64,000 nt of DNA from Thecaphora thlaspeos (lineage: Eukaryota; Basidiomycota; Ustilaginomycetes; Urocystidales; Glomosporiaceae): contig UWYS01000001.1 of the NCBI GenBank assembly GCA_900291925.1, forward strand, positions 558,001 through 622,000, given 5' to 3'. The notes beneath the pieces are model-generated. The model saw nothing but the letters and a program-made list of their open reading frames with translations. It did not search any database and was not told where the DNA came from. Within the stretch, counting starts at the first letter, position 1; every line of letters starts with the position of its first letter. Of the stretch, positions 53,719 to 63,833 are shown one piece after another. The translations under genes were made by a program, and so were the position numbers.

Positions 53719-56373
53719 ATGTCTGATTGCAATCCTTTTCGCCCCGATCGCGACGCGCCCACGTCCAGTCGATCCCGTAGAATTTCTGCGACCTCGCCAT
53801 CATCGCCCCTTGATTCGGTCGAAGGCAGCCAGAAGCCCCACGCTCACAGCCTAACGTGCGCCACATCTGTCCATGCCATCGCTCTGGGTCCTACTAACGC
53901 GCCCTTTGTCTGGTCAGAGGTGAGCCTGCAAAACCTCCGCATCGAGACAGCTAGCGCCGAAGTTGACCAGCCTTGCCTCTCTGCCAAGTGCATTTATCAT
54001 ACAGACCCGTCAAGAGCTCTGCGAGAGCCTTCCCTACTACCGAGCCTATCAACAGGGATCCTACGTCAAAGGCGGCTCTGCAAACTTGACTTCCAGGGCT
54101 ATCTCACGGGAAACCCTCATCGTCCGCGATTCGTACGTGAATGGCTACCTTCTGGGAGGCTTTCCTTCCCGCCGCGATGTCTGGTCACACAACGGCCGAG
54201 TCATCATCTCGCACGGCGGCGGCAAGAGCGCGGTCGGCGGGAGTGGCGTCGAAATCCCAGGCGATGGACTGTCTCCCAAGTCTTCACCCAGCAAGATCCA
54301 GCTAAAGGCCGACCAGGAAGAGTCCAACAACGTCATCGCGGCCCTGATACAGACAATGAAGATGAAGCTACCCCTCGTACTGATCGCCGCGGAAAACTAC
54401 GCGCTGTTGCCGATGAAGCTCAACTGCGCCTTCGCTATCCTAGGCTGGTGAGTTGCTGGTGGCCACTTGGGTTGAGACCTACTTGTTCGATACAACGGCT
54501 GCCGACCAGACCGGCTCGCTCTCTGACTGCAGGTACATCATCACGGACGCGTGGGCGGAAAAGGAGCAAGATGATCCCCTCTGCTCCTCCGAGAGCTTCG
54601 TTCGCTGGAAGTTTCGCTTCGAGTGGATCGAGGCGCAGGGCGATCCTTGGTGGTGTCTGGACAAGTCGATGCACCGGCCGGAACCTTGGGACCCACGGAC
54701 ACGGATGGAGCGCTTCACCAAAGAGGAAAGGAGCCTGACGTTCCTGAAATCCCACTGCAAGAAAGCATCGAAGGAACGGGCCGATCTGAAGGACGAAGGG
54801 ACTGCCGCCCGCCATTCAGAAGAAGCCAAGATGGTGGCCGAGCCGCCCAGGAAGCGGCTGAAAAGGTAGGTATCGTCACTCGACCTCTCCCGTTTCCGCA
54901 TAGTTGGTCGTTGATCCGCTGATCTCCCTGAACCTTTCTCCATGGCAACGATCGACCTGCAGAGGCCCGATGAATCCGAGCGTGCCGGTCAATTCTTCGG
55001 TCAGGACGGACGAGCCCTTCAACGCCAAGGATCCCATCTGCGTCTGGTGCCGACGGCCCTCGCCAATCGTCTTCGACACCGGTTGGAGATGCCTGGCCCC
55101 GAAATGCCCGCGATTCTTTGCGATCGGCCCGTCCGACTCGCTGCGCTTCTCCGAAAATTTCCTGGCGCCGCGTGGCGACAAGGTCCACGGCGGCTTCCCG
55201 GGCGGCCACGAGCCGTGGTTCCTGATACCAACAACACAGCTCGATACCAGCCTGGATCAGTCGCGCGGGCTCTGGTGCTCGAAGTGCGGCAGGCTTAGCT
55301 GCCGCGCCGTCATCAACCGACCCCGATGCCCGCACTGCAACTACCGGGTCGGACCTCGCCAGGGCCTGCCCCTCGTCCCGCCGCCACAGATCCAATCGCG
55401 CCTCATTGATGGTGGTAACGACGTCGCCATCGTCTCGCCCGCCTCGAACATCGTGACGAGAATCAAGCGGGAGAACGGCCTGGTGGCGTACTCGTTCCAG
55501 TTCCCAGAGAGGTTCGGCGGCTGTGCCGTGCATCTCGTACAGGCGGACGTCGGCCGGGGTGAGCAGGAGACGAAGGCCGATGGCATCTTCACCGGTTTCC
55601 AGGAAGGATGCTGGCCGAGAAAGGACAAGTCCGCTAAATATCAAGAGAAAGCGGCGAAGGCAGTCATCAACAGGATGGACCTCGGTTTCGTCACCTCGCA
55701 GCCCGAGGACGAGGTACGGCGCTCGACGTTGGTACCGTTTCGGCGTCATCCGCTCCGCTGTTCGACGATCAAAGGGATGATGCTGACGCAGCAGTTTACC
55801 GTCAATTACGGTATGGCCTACAAGCATGTAGTCGCGATGGGTACCAACCCGATCGACGGGACCACGCCCAAATGCATCTCCGGCTCCATGTCGCTAATCG
55901 AGACTCGCACCGCCACTGTATGTCCGGTTCGTTTCAACGACGAAAGCGGATCCAGGATGTTTCACTGCTCCTCGACCAACGAGCCGCTCCAGCGCGGCTT
56001 CAACGAAGCGTATGGCTGCCTCTACCTCCCCTTCCAGTCGATGTCGTTCCACGACGATGGCGAGCCTGGGCTGGGTCCGATCGTCTCATCACTGTCGCTC
56101 GGGGCCGAAGCGACGATGAAGTTCCGCGTCAAGGCCAAGTACCTCGTCGATGCTACGCGGACGTTTCGCGACGACGGCGTCCAGGCAACGAGGAAGCAGA
56201 TGCAGGTCTTCAACAAGGACCGAACCGTGCTGACGATCAAGCTGAGGCACGGGAGCGTATGCGTGCAGGAGGGCGCAGAGCTGCAGAAGCGCTTCGAACA
56301 TGCCGTCGAACCTAGCGGGTTCCGCATGGCGTGCACCACGAGGTTCATCGACCCAGACGTCAATGGGCGCTAG
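53719..56373 (+). CDS. AlkB-like 2OG-Fe(II) dioxygenase with two zinc ribbons
   Basis: Four exons (53719-53919, 54005-54447, 54533-54865, 54963-56373) give 795 aa with consistent phases. Exon 2 begins TRQELCESLPYYRAYQQGSY, a block I associate with a fungal AlkB-like family, followed by RVIISHGGGK. Two zinc-ribbon-like cysteine sets follow: ICVWCRRP...CLAPKCPRFF (about 350-375) and WCSKCGRLSC...RCPHCNYRVG (about 430-455). The C-terminus is a complete AlkB double-stranded beta-helix: HDD (iron ligands His689 and Asp691) in SFHDDGEPGLGP, VSSLSLGAEATMKFRVK, second histidine in FEHAV (His772), and Arg780/Arg786 for 2-oxoglutarate and structure. AlkB enzymes remove methyl groups from nucleic acids or protein; the substrate here is unknown. 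The full set of ligands argues for an active enzyme. Confidence 0.85.
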
Positions 56374-56523
56374 CTGGTTAGCCGGCAGAGCCGCTGAGCC
56401 CCAAGGACGGACACGACGCGTCTCTTGTCTTCGGCTCTCACAGCCGCAGCTTAGGAGTAATAGAATGAAAAGAGGCTACAGAGCGATTGCCAATTGCATT
56501 GACGGGGGTGTCGCACAGGCGCC
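56374..56523. other. Short convergent spacer
   Basis: Only 150 bases separate the stops of the AlkB-like and UTP7 genes, so their 3' UTRs probably overlap. Confidence 0.6.
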
Positions 56524-58623
56524 CTACGAGCGTCTCGGTCTTGTGAAGACATCGAGTGCGCTCCTGGTCTGACCGTCGTCGTCTCCTCCTCCGGCCTGGC
56601 GCGCCTTTTCCGCCTCCCTCTCTGCCTTCCTCCTCTCCAGCTTCTCCTTGATCGCGAGCTGCGAGGTTTGCGAGAAGATCGAAAGAAGCAGAAGTGTTAG
56701 CGTTGGGTGACTGCAGACGCGTCGATACGGCTCGGAGCGCCGCTCGAGGAGTAAACTCACCTTGTTGGGATCGATGACGTTCTTCTGCTGCTTGCGAAGG
56801 TACTTTTTCATGGTGCTGTTTCTACCCCTTGCCTTCTTGGTTTCCTTTATCTTCTTCTTGGGCTGGTCCACTCCCGGCCTGACGGCGCCGCTTCCCTTCA
56901 CGTCGAGCTCCTCGTCGCCCTCTGCCATCTCGGCGTCTTCCTCGCCGTCCTCGCGGACGTAGGCCGAGGCGGGTACGAGGCCGTCGTGTCCGCCCTTGTT
57001 GTCGAGTACCAGCCTCTCAAGGCGCGACAGGCGGGCATACGGCGTCCCGTCGGCCGTCTTGGCGATCTGTCCGCGTGGACCCGCGGCGCGCGCCGCCGCA
57101 CCCGCCGTGACCGACTCAGAGACGTGGTCGTGTGCCGACGTGAGCGAGCCGATGACGTCCGGATCGACGGTGATCATCTGCGGCTGGATCTTGTCGAGGA
57201 GCGCGTGAACCTCCCTCTCCCTGCGCTTGTTCTTGGTCTCGAATGGATCGGCCTCGCTAGAGTCGAAGTTGGGCTCTCCCGCGCCCGGCACGATCAGGCT
57301 GGTGAAACCTCCGAGGTGTCCGACACCGAGCACGTCCTCGAACGGGCACCAGCGCACTTGGAGCGGTTCGTTGCGCGGGAAGCCGTTGGTGATGTAGGGT
57401 CCCGGCGGGGCGTTGCCAAGCGGTGCGTTGGTGTCGTACACGCTGACGTGTGCCCCCCACCCGACGCCGAGCAGGCCGCGCTGGCTGTACTGGACGTCGG
57501 TGGCCGGCTTGCGGCTGATCCACTCGCGCCTCGGCCCGCGGCCCAGCATGCGCGAATCCCACACCTTGATGCTTCCGTCCAGCCCGCTCGTCGCCATCTC
57601 GCGCCCGCCGTTGCGCGTGTCGATCGAGATACCTGTCACGGGACCGCGGTGCGCCAGCAGCTTGACGGCCGGCGTCGTCATGTTGGGCGTCCACAGCGTC
57701 ACGGTGCCGTTCGAGTGGCCCAGATGGATGACGGCCGTCAGCGGGTTCTGCGCCATCGTCTGGCAAGCTCCCAGCCCCGTCTTGTGCTGGACCACCAGAT
57801 TGCCAACCGACGTGTCCTGGTACTTGAGCCAGCCGCCGTTGCCGACGGTGGCGAGGAGGAAGTGGTACGGTAGAAACTCCATCCGGTTGACCTCGTTGTG
57901 GTTCTTCATCTTGTGGATCTCAATCCCCTGGCCGTCGTAGATGAACGTGTACTTCTTCTGCGCCGCCGCAAAGAAGTTGGAGTTGTGCAGCCACTTTACG
58001 TCGCGCACCGTCTCCCTGACCTGGATCTCGCACGACATCTTGCCGCTCTGCCAATCGAACGCCGCTAGGTGACCCTTTCTACCGCCGAGCAGCAGGTTCC
58101 TGCCGTTCCGCGTGTAGTCGCAGCGGTAGGGGCCGAGGCCGGTGCCGTTCTTGCCCCCATCGAGGCGCAGCTCGAACGCCTTCCTTGCCGTGTCGATGCC
58201 GACCGACTCGCGGATCTCGCGCTGTGTGACGCGGTGCGTCCGCTCGAGGTCGCCCTCGGTCTCGATGATACCGGCGCCCTCGCCCGGCGCCGCGACATGG
58301 AGGTACTCGTTGGCAAGCCGTGCGCTCTCGACGGCCCGCTTCTGCGAAAGGTGCTGCTTGGCCATCTGTGCGCGAAGCTTCTTGTCGCGGATCTGGTCAA
58401 ACTCCTTGGGCGCTTTCGCATCCTTGAGGTTGGTCGGGAGGGCGAGGGCGAGAGACTTTGGCGTTGCCATCGAGCGGCCGATCGAACTGGCCTGCTTGTC
58501 GAGCGCTTCCTGCGAGTGGTTTCCGGTCCGGCTCTTCTGCTCCTGGGCGTCGTTAGCGGCATTCTTCTTCTTGGCCTTCTGCAAGCCTGTGCGGCCGACA
58601 GGGTTGGAGGGCCCTGGATCCAT
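56524..58623 (-). CDS. UTP7: U3 snoRNP protein UTP7 (WDR46, BING4CT)
   Basis: Two exons (58623-56761, 56658-56524) give 665 aa. UTP7 is a WD40 subunit of the SSU processome needed for 18S rRNA maturation in the nucleolus. The sequence shows the typical N-terminal helix (RTHRVTQREIRESVGIDTAR), then LGPYRCDYTRNGRNLLLGGR, WLHNSNFFAAAQKKYTFIYD, NEVNRMEFLPYHFLLATVGN and GHSNGTVTLWTPN, and the BING4CT module from WISRKPATDVQYSQRGLLGV to RWCPFEDVLGVGH. The basic C-terminus (KKIKETKKARGRNSTMKKYL) is usual. The 102-nt intron (56659-56760) is a multiple of three with no in-frame stop, so retention would give a 699-aa form. The gene shares a 462-base promoter region with RRP36. Confidence 0.93.
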   Translation of the reverse strand: MDPGPSNPVGRTGLQKAKKKNAANDAQEQKSRTGNHSQEALDKQASSIGRSMATPKSLALALPTNLKDAKAPKEFDQIRDKKLRAQMAKQHLSQKRAVESARLANEYLHVAAPGEGAGIIETEGDLERTHRVTQREIRESVGIDTARKAFELRLDGGKNGTGLGPYRCDYTRNGRNLLLGGRKGHLAAFDWQSGKMSCEIQVRETVRDVKWLHNSNFFAAAQKKYTFIYDGQGIEIHKMKNHNEVNRMEFLPYHFLLATVGNGGWLKYQDTSVGNLVVQHKTGLGACQTMAQNPLTAVIHLGHSNGTVTLWTPNMTTPAVKLLAHRGPVTGISIDTRNGGREMATSGLDGSIKVWDSRMLGRGPRREWISRKPATDVQYSQRGLLGVGWGAHVSVYDTNAPLGNAPPGPYITNGFPRNEPLQVRWCPFEDVLGVGHLGGFTSLIVPGAGEPNFDSSEADPFETKNKRREREVHALLDKIQPQMITVDPDVIGSLTSAHDHVSESVTAGAAARAAGPRGQIAKTADGTPYARLSRLERLVLDNKGGHDGLVPASAYVREDGEEDAEMAEGDEELDVKGSGAVRPGVDQPKKKIKETKKARGRNSTMKKYLRKQQKNVIDPNKVSLLLERRSEPYRRVCSHPTLTLLLLSIFSQTSQLAIKEKLERRKAEREAEKARQAGGGDDDGQTRSALDVFTRPRRS

Positions 58624-59085
58624 GGCGGGCCGTTAGTGAGTGGAGGGGATGGAAACGGAAGAAGCCGAGAGCAGCAATGTGCGTGGCTATGTGTGCGGCA
58701 GCGGCGGGGGTGATGGAGGCAGTATCGAGGTGGGCAAGGACGGCAAGGTGAACGGAGGCTGGGGTCGCCGCGGCTTGAAAGCCTTTCCAAAAAAACCTCG
58801 GCCCTGGCAAAGCTTTGTATTCACCACTCAGTGCAATTTGTAATCGAGTGCGGGCGTGTGGTGGAGCTCGGTGAAATACTTTTCAGATGCAGGGTCGTCG
58901 CGGTCCAGCTCTTTGTATTCACAAAATGTGTCTTCCAGCAAGGCCGCCTCGCTTCTCCACTTTTTCCCCTCTTTTTCGAGAGTATTGCTCGCTCCACCGC
59001 TCCACCGCTCCACCTCGCCCTTTTCCCCTCATACCGCTATACCACCGCCACCGAAAGCGACGGCCCGCCCATCTACTTGACCGAC
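58624..59085. promoter_or_regulatory. Bidirectional promoter region, UTP7 / RRP36
   Basis: The 462-base gap between two divergent ATGs of SSU-processome genes must supply both promoters. An A7 run lies near 58790 and a C/T-rich tract precedes the RRP36 ATG. I could not find a clear RRPE or PAC-type ribosome-biogenesis element by eye. Confidence 0.55.
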
Positions 59086-60840
59086 ATGCCATGGTCATCC
59101 GCCGCGCGCCCCATCTCATCAAAGAAGCCGTTGGCGCCAGTCTTCGAGCAGGACTCCGACGATGACCTCGCCAGCCTAGACCTACCCACTGAGGACGAAG
59201 AAGACGACGAGGCAGATGTCACCGACTCGGATGACGACGCCCGAGAAGACTACGAGAGCAAAGCACCGTCATCCAACGGTGCTGATGATGCGCAAGAGGA
59301 GCGGAGGTTCGCCCAGTTCGTAGACGAGGACGACCTCGAAGACGATGACGACGATGACGACGACGACGACGACGACGACGATGACACCGAGGGCGACGAG
59401 GACATCAGCGAAGGAGAGACGGACGTTGGCTCGGACGAAGAAGCGCAGATCGCTGCTTTCACCCGCAAGCAGCAGGAGAAGCAGCTCAAGGAACGTGAGT
59501 AGAAACCGCACGCTCCCCACTCTTCTCTTGCCCGAGCTCCCGCTGGCCCTTCCCTGACCATTACCTGCGTCAACCCACGCAGAGATGAAGAACATCCCCT
59601 TCTCGGCGCTCATGAAGGCTCGCCAGCAGCTCGGGAACGACTCGCAAGGATCGGACGACGAAGACGACGATGCGAGCATCGGCCTCTCGGACCTCGAGGA
59701 GGACGAATTCGAAGCGGATCGACAACGGCTGGCCGCCGCCAAGAAGGGCAAGAAGGCCGTCAAGGGAAGTTCCAGTCTGTCAGACGGCGACGACGACGAC
59801 GATGAGCTGGAACACAAGCGAAGGGAGGTCAAGGAGCGACTGCGCCAGCTAAAAGGAAGGAGCGGCGGCGGGCCCGACTTCGGAGGAGAGGACGATCACC
59901 AATCCGGTCGCCGACGCGATCGCGAGAGCAAGGAAAGCCGAGAGTGGAAGAAGCTGGAGAAACGCGCTAATAAACACGCCCCCACCGAGGTGACGTCGAG
60001 GAAGCCGGTGTCGCGGCGGCGCAGCGTGGTCGAGACGGCGTCGAGCAAGGTACGCGACCCGCGCTTCGACTCCCTCTCCGGCTCCACCAACGCCGACCTG
60101 TTCTCAAAGTCATACTCGTTCTTGCCGGATATGCTCAATGACGAGCTCAAGACACTCAAGTCGGTCCACCACAAGCTGCGGAAGCAGGAGGAGCACCAAG
60201 CCGGCCCCAAGGCCAAGAGCGAGGTTGCGCTTGGCATCCGCGCCGAGCGGCAGAAAGTCGAGATGGCGCTGCGGAGGGCCGAGGGTCTGGCGGAAGAGAG
60301 GGAACGAAGGAGCAGAGAGGCAGAGGTCAAGCGGAAGATCAAAGCGCAAAACAAGGAGAGGGTGGAACAGGGCCTCAACCCGTTCTACGTCAAGAAGTGT
60401 GAGTTGCACGTGGGTCGAACGTCGTCGGTCGTGTCGCCGCCTGTTGGCTGCACAATTGTCGCTGACATTGCTGCCCTTCCCGCTTCTCTTTGCTGACCAT
60501 CACGACTGCCGCTGGAACAGCCGAGCAGCGGGCGATGCTGCTCAAGGAAAAGTACGACCAACTCGCCGGGACCTCTGCCGATGGCGACGACGCTCCGTCG
60601 CGGGACAAGCGCAAGTCGCTCAAGAAGGCGCTCGAGAGGAGGCGCAAAAAGAACGTACAGAAGGAGAGGAAGGACATGCCCGCCGGTATGTCGATGGGTC
60701 TCGGAGGTGCCGCCATGCCGAAGCGCAAGCGCGACGGCGACGCCAGCGCTGGCGCATTGGCTGGCCCAGACCGTGGCGGTAAGAGGCCACCGCGCTACGA
60801 CGGCGAAGCACCTGCGAGGAAGCGCGGCCGCCGAAGCTGA
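59086..60840 (+). CDS. RRP36: rRNA biogenesis protein RRP36
   Basis: Three exons (59086-59494, 59583-60398, 60521-60840), phase 1 throughout, give 514 aa. RRP36 works in early cleavages of the pre-rRNA in the SSU processome. The N-terminal third is acidic with an Asp run (59338-59387). The family block appears as MKNIPFSALMKARQQL, then NKHAPTEVTSRKPVSRRRSV and KVRDPRFDSLSG, then LPDMLNDELKTLKSVHHKLR, NPFYVKK and EQRAMLLKEKYDQL, with a basic tail (KKALERRRKKNVQKERKDMP) as usual. The protein is longer than the yeast form because of acidic inserts. The first ATG after the leader (59086) is used. Confidence 0.92.
59338..59387 (+). repeat. GAC/GAT coding microsatellite
   Basis: An imperfect GAY trinucleotide run in RRP36 exon 1 encodes a stretch of aspartates, a likely length-variable tract. 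Confidence 0.8.
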
Positions 60841-61213
60841 TGAAGAGGCGGTCAACGTGTGCCTGCGAAACGTTGACTTCGGATGTGCCTGCATGCCCAT
60901 ATCAAGGCAGTCCATAATGACTACGCATACACATCCTTGTCTCTCGATACGTGTGCTTCTACGAAAAACGGTGTACCTTCTTGCGTCAAGTCGTCACCGT
61001 CAACTCTGTATTCAGTCCGCTTCCGTCCTACTGTTGACGGTCCATCTGCCCTTGTCTGCATCGTTGCCATGCTCTTGCAGTACAACTTGCCAAACGGACT
61101 CAAAAAGCCGGGAAAAATGCAAGCTTAATGGAATGTAAAAGCCCCACATCATAGAGCTTTAATCTAAATTTATCTTTCAAAGCAATACAATTAGCAAAGC
61201 ATTTTTTTTCTAC
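60841..61213. other. RRP36 3' region and 5S upstream flank
   Basis: This 373-base spacer is A/T-rich near 61130-61205, directly before the 5S gene, with a T8 run at about 61203-61210. No other feature is seen. Confidence 0.5.
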
Positions 61214-61331
61214 ATCTGCGGCCATAGAACCTTGAAAGCACCGTATCCCGTCTGATCTGCGAAGTTAAGCAAGGGATCGCTTAGTCAGTACTGCGGTGGG
61301 GGACCACGCGGGAATACTGGGTGCTGCAGTT
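61214..61331 (+). rRNA. 5S ribosomal RNA
   Basis: 118 nt. Hallmarks are GGCCATAGAACC (loop A and helix II), AAAGCACCGTATCCCGTC, GATCTGCGAAGTTAAGC (loop C and box A), TAGTCAGTACTGCGGTGGG and GGACCACGCGGGAATACTGG (box C). The ends pair as helix I: ATCTGCGGC at the 5' end against GCTGCAGTT at the 3' end, with one U-U mismatch. The internal control region (box A, intermediate element, box C) should bind TFIIIA, and a T4 tract 3-7 bases downstream fits a Pol III terminator. No 18S, 5.8S or 28S sequence is nearby, so this copy lies outside an rDNA unit. Confidence 0.95.
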
Positions 61332-61334
61332 CAC

Positions 61335-61338
61335 TTTT
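61335..61338 (+). terminator. Pol III T4 terminator of 5S
   Basis: TTTT follows the 5S 3' end by three bases; a second T4 lies about 14 bases further, as a backup. Confidence 0.6.
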
Positions 61339-61650
61339 GCATTTGCTCTTTTGCTACCGATTTCCAACGATGGCAGTTTTTCGTTCCTTTGATCGTGATT
61401 CTCTTTCCTCTAGAGTAGAGGGCGGATTAGCGAGCTGACCCTCCGATGACCCGATTGCGGGAAGACGAACAATTCTCCAGCGCAGCGATATCTCTTCACA
61501 CTGTTTCCCATTCTCTGATCGGTCACCAAGGCTAACATAACAGACAGCGGCAGGGAGCGCACCTGCGCACCTAACAGCGAGACCAAGACACGACCGAGCT
61601 AAAGTTCAGAAGCATTCAAGGATTCCAAGAATTTCGTGATTGGTGCCAAA

Positions 61651-61680
61651 GGGAGGGGGGAGGGGGGAGGGGGGAAGGGG
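61651..61680 (+). repeat. G-rich tract with G-quadruplex potential
   Basis: The tract has runs of G3, G6, G6, G6 and G4 separated by one or two A, which satisfies the usual four-run G-quadruplex rule. An interrupted GT repeat follows about 30 bases later. Confidence 0.7.
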
Positions 61681-62219
61681 CATACAAGCTTCTATGGGCT
61701 GGCGCTAGTGTGTGTATGTGTGTGTGTGTGTACATGTTTTTGTTGCATGCAGGGATAGGTTATCGTTGGCTGTGGTAGGGTTTGGGGTCGAGGAACGACG
61801 ACTGCGAAACCTGATTCCGTCTTCCCCTCCGTCCCTCCTTCATCTAACCCTTTACCGTCGGGGCTCACCAATCACGAGAAGCCAGACACCGAGGAAAGAA
61901 GGACAGGACAAGGAGGTGATGGAAGGGAAGAAGTCGGAAGCAGGGAAGAGGAGAGGTGGCAGTGTCGAGTGAAGGATCTGCCGCGGCTAGACGGCTGGAA
62001 AGGCGAGGAAGAGACCTCCCATGCTCTCTATCGAGCACTTGCCATCGGTACCTCCCATCCTTCGTTTTGTTCGTCGTCGTAGAGCGTGAGTACGTGCGAG
62101 GGAACGGGTTGTGTTATTTTTGGGTGTGGCAGAAGGGGTTGCGTGAGAGGGCTAGCCGATACAAGAACAAGGTGACGAAAACAGGGTGGGGGTGGTAGGG
62201 CGGTGCCGCCTGTTTAGGC

Positions 62220-63070
62220 CTAGGTGGCCTTGGCCGCCTTGCGCGCCTGCTTAGCGACGGTGCTCTTCTCGCGCTTCTCGGCGACCCGCTTGGCAATGAG
62301 GGCGTCGTACTCGGCCTTCTGCTCGGCCTGCTGGGCGTGCTTCCTGCTCTTGAGCGACCTGAGGTGGCGCTTGCGCTGGAGGCGCTGAGCGGTGATGAGA
62401 CGCTGAATGGCCGGGGCCTTGGTCTTAGGGGGGGCGCCCTCCTTCGAGGGGACCTCGCGGCGGATGACGTACTTGCGGACGTCATCCTCCTTGGAGAGAT
62501 TGAAGAACTTGCGGATGTGGTTCGCACGCTTGGGACCAAGGCGCTTGGGGACGGTCGACTCGGCGTCGGTGAGGCCGGGGATGTCCTTCTCGCCCTGCTT
62601 GACGACGATCAGGTGGAGGGCCTGGATATCGGGGCCGACGATGCAGCCGCGGACCGACTTGCGGCGGCGCTCACCAGTGCGGCGCTGGCGGTAGCACGAG
62701 TCACCCTTGCCGAGGAGGAGGCGGACACGATTGGGCAGCAGAACACCCTGCTTCATGGGGAAACCCTGCTTGTCGTTACCACCGCCGATGCGGAGGACAT
62801 ATCCCTTCCACTCCTCGCCGAGCGAGTCGACCTCGACGTCCTGCGACATGCGCTTCTCGTAGAAGCATCGGCTGTAGTTGTGGTCGGAGTGGTGACGAGG
62901 GGCAAAGAGACGTTTGTCCAGATTAGCTGAGCTGTCTCGGCGAGGTCGCCGACGCTACGATGCGAAAACCTTGTCGTGGCGAGAAGGGATGCCACTTACA
63001 CAAGACGCTCATCCTGGATATCGAAGGACTTCTGGGCACCCGTGGCCGGGTTGGCGACGTTAAGCTTCAT
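62220..63070 (-). CDS. RPS6: 40S ribosomal protein eS6
   Basis: Two exons (63070-63000, 62871-62220) give 240 aa, the usual length. eS6 is part of the 40S subunit head/foot and a target of TOR-S6 kinase signalling. Exon 1 reads [20 protein letters not shown]; the junction gives [12 protein letters not shown] in place of the common ERKLRTFYEKRM. Further blocks are [67 protein letters not shown] and [12 protein letters not shown]. The C-terminus is basic ([18 protein letters not shown]) and lacks the Arg-rich multi-serine tail of animals. A short first exon is typical of fungal ribosomal protein genes. The intron (62872-62999) has a GTAAGT donor and AACTACAG acceptor. Confidence 0.96.
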
Positions 63071-63611
63071 CTGAGCGTGGGGCGGAGATGATGGGATGAG
63101 TGAACGAGTTCAGCCTGGAGGGTTCGGCAGGGATGATGAAAGGAGAGAAATATCGACCGTCTAGGCTAGCCGACGTTCGCTCGTCCGCTCGTCTCATCTC
63201 CGCAACTCTTCCCGCGGCCCGCTCTGCGCTTAAGGGCCGTGTCGAACCTCGGCTGGCGCTCTCTGTGCTGTTGCGTTCGAACTGAGCAGCTCGTACGCTC
63301 CTCTGTCGTCTTTTCCATGCTATCCCTCCTCAGCGCATTTGCTGATGTTGGAGCCCCACGCCGTCGTGGAGAGCCCCTGCCCAGCATGCCAGATCCTCTT
63401 TCCGTGCCTATACTTTCGTCCTCGGCCTTCGTTCTCTGTTGGGACAGAGGTCCTCGGGCCAAGAAGGCATGGCTTCAGGCGGTAGACGCCCTCCTCAACC
63501 GACAAGGCTTCGCGGTAGCATGCGGAGTTACTCGCTAGCATCCGTATCTTGTCCTGGCTTGCTTCTTGTCACCCTAACGGCAGTTCTTCAAGCGGCATTT
63601 TCCCATGACTC
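63071..63611. promoter_or_regulatory. eS6 upstream region
   Basis: This 541-base stretch contains the eS6 promoter (reading leftward). Plus-strand ORFs here start at non-ATG codons or lack domains. No other feature is certain. Confidence 0.4.
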
Positions 63612-63833
63612 ATGTCCCAATTCCAGTCCATCCATCTGCCTGTCCCGGTCCTCAACAGAACCATAAGTGTCCCCGTTCCCATTCAAGAGCTGTACGAGCT
63701 GACGATCCGAGCGAAGCGTATGCAGATAGAGGTCGCGCAGAGGGCCGAGCGAGCCAATCGCGGAGCTGGAAGAGGTGGAGAGTCGGAGCAGGGCGAAGCG
63801 GAAGCGGCGGCGGCAGAAGGCAGAGTTCTGTGA
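63612..63833 (+). CDS. Tentative small ORF, 73 aa, unknown
   Basis: An ATG at 63612 opens a 73-codon frame whose middle (PIQELYELTIRAKRMQIEVA) would form an amphipathic helix, followed by a Gly/Glu/Ala-rich end. Its third codon positions are GC-rich like real genes in this window, better than the overlapping minus-strand frame. It could be an exon of a longer gene with upstream or downstream exons. No family was recognised and it may be chance. Confidence 0.3.
   Translation: MSQFQSIHLPVPVLNRTISVPVPIQELYELTIRAKRMQIEVAQRAERANRGAGRGGESEQGEAEAAAAEGRVL

Larger units (their letters stand above)
61332..62219. other. Spacer between 5S and eS6, with G-rich and GT repeats
   Basis: This 888-base interval is the 5S downstream flank and the eS6 3' UTR side. 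It contains four close G-runs on the plus strand (61651-61680) and an interrupted (GT)n tract (about 61708-61731). No gene is supported; the ORFs lack domains. Confidence 0.5.
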
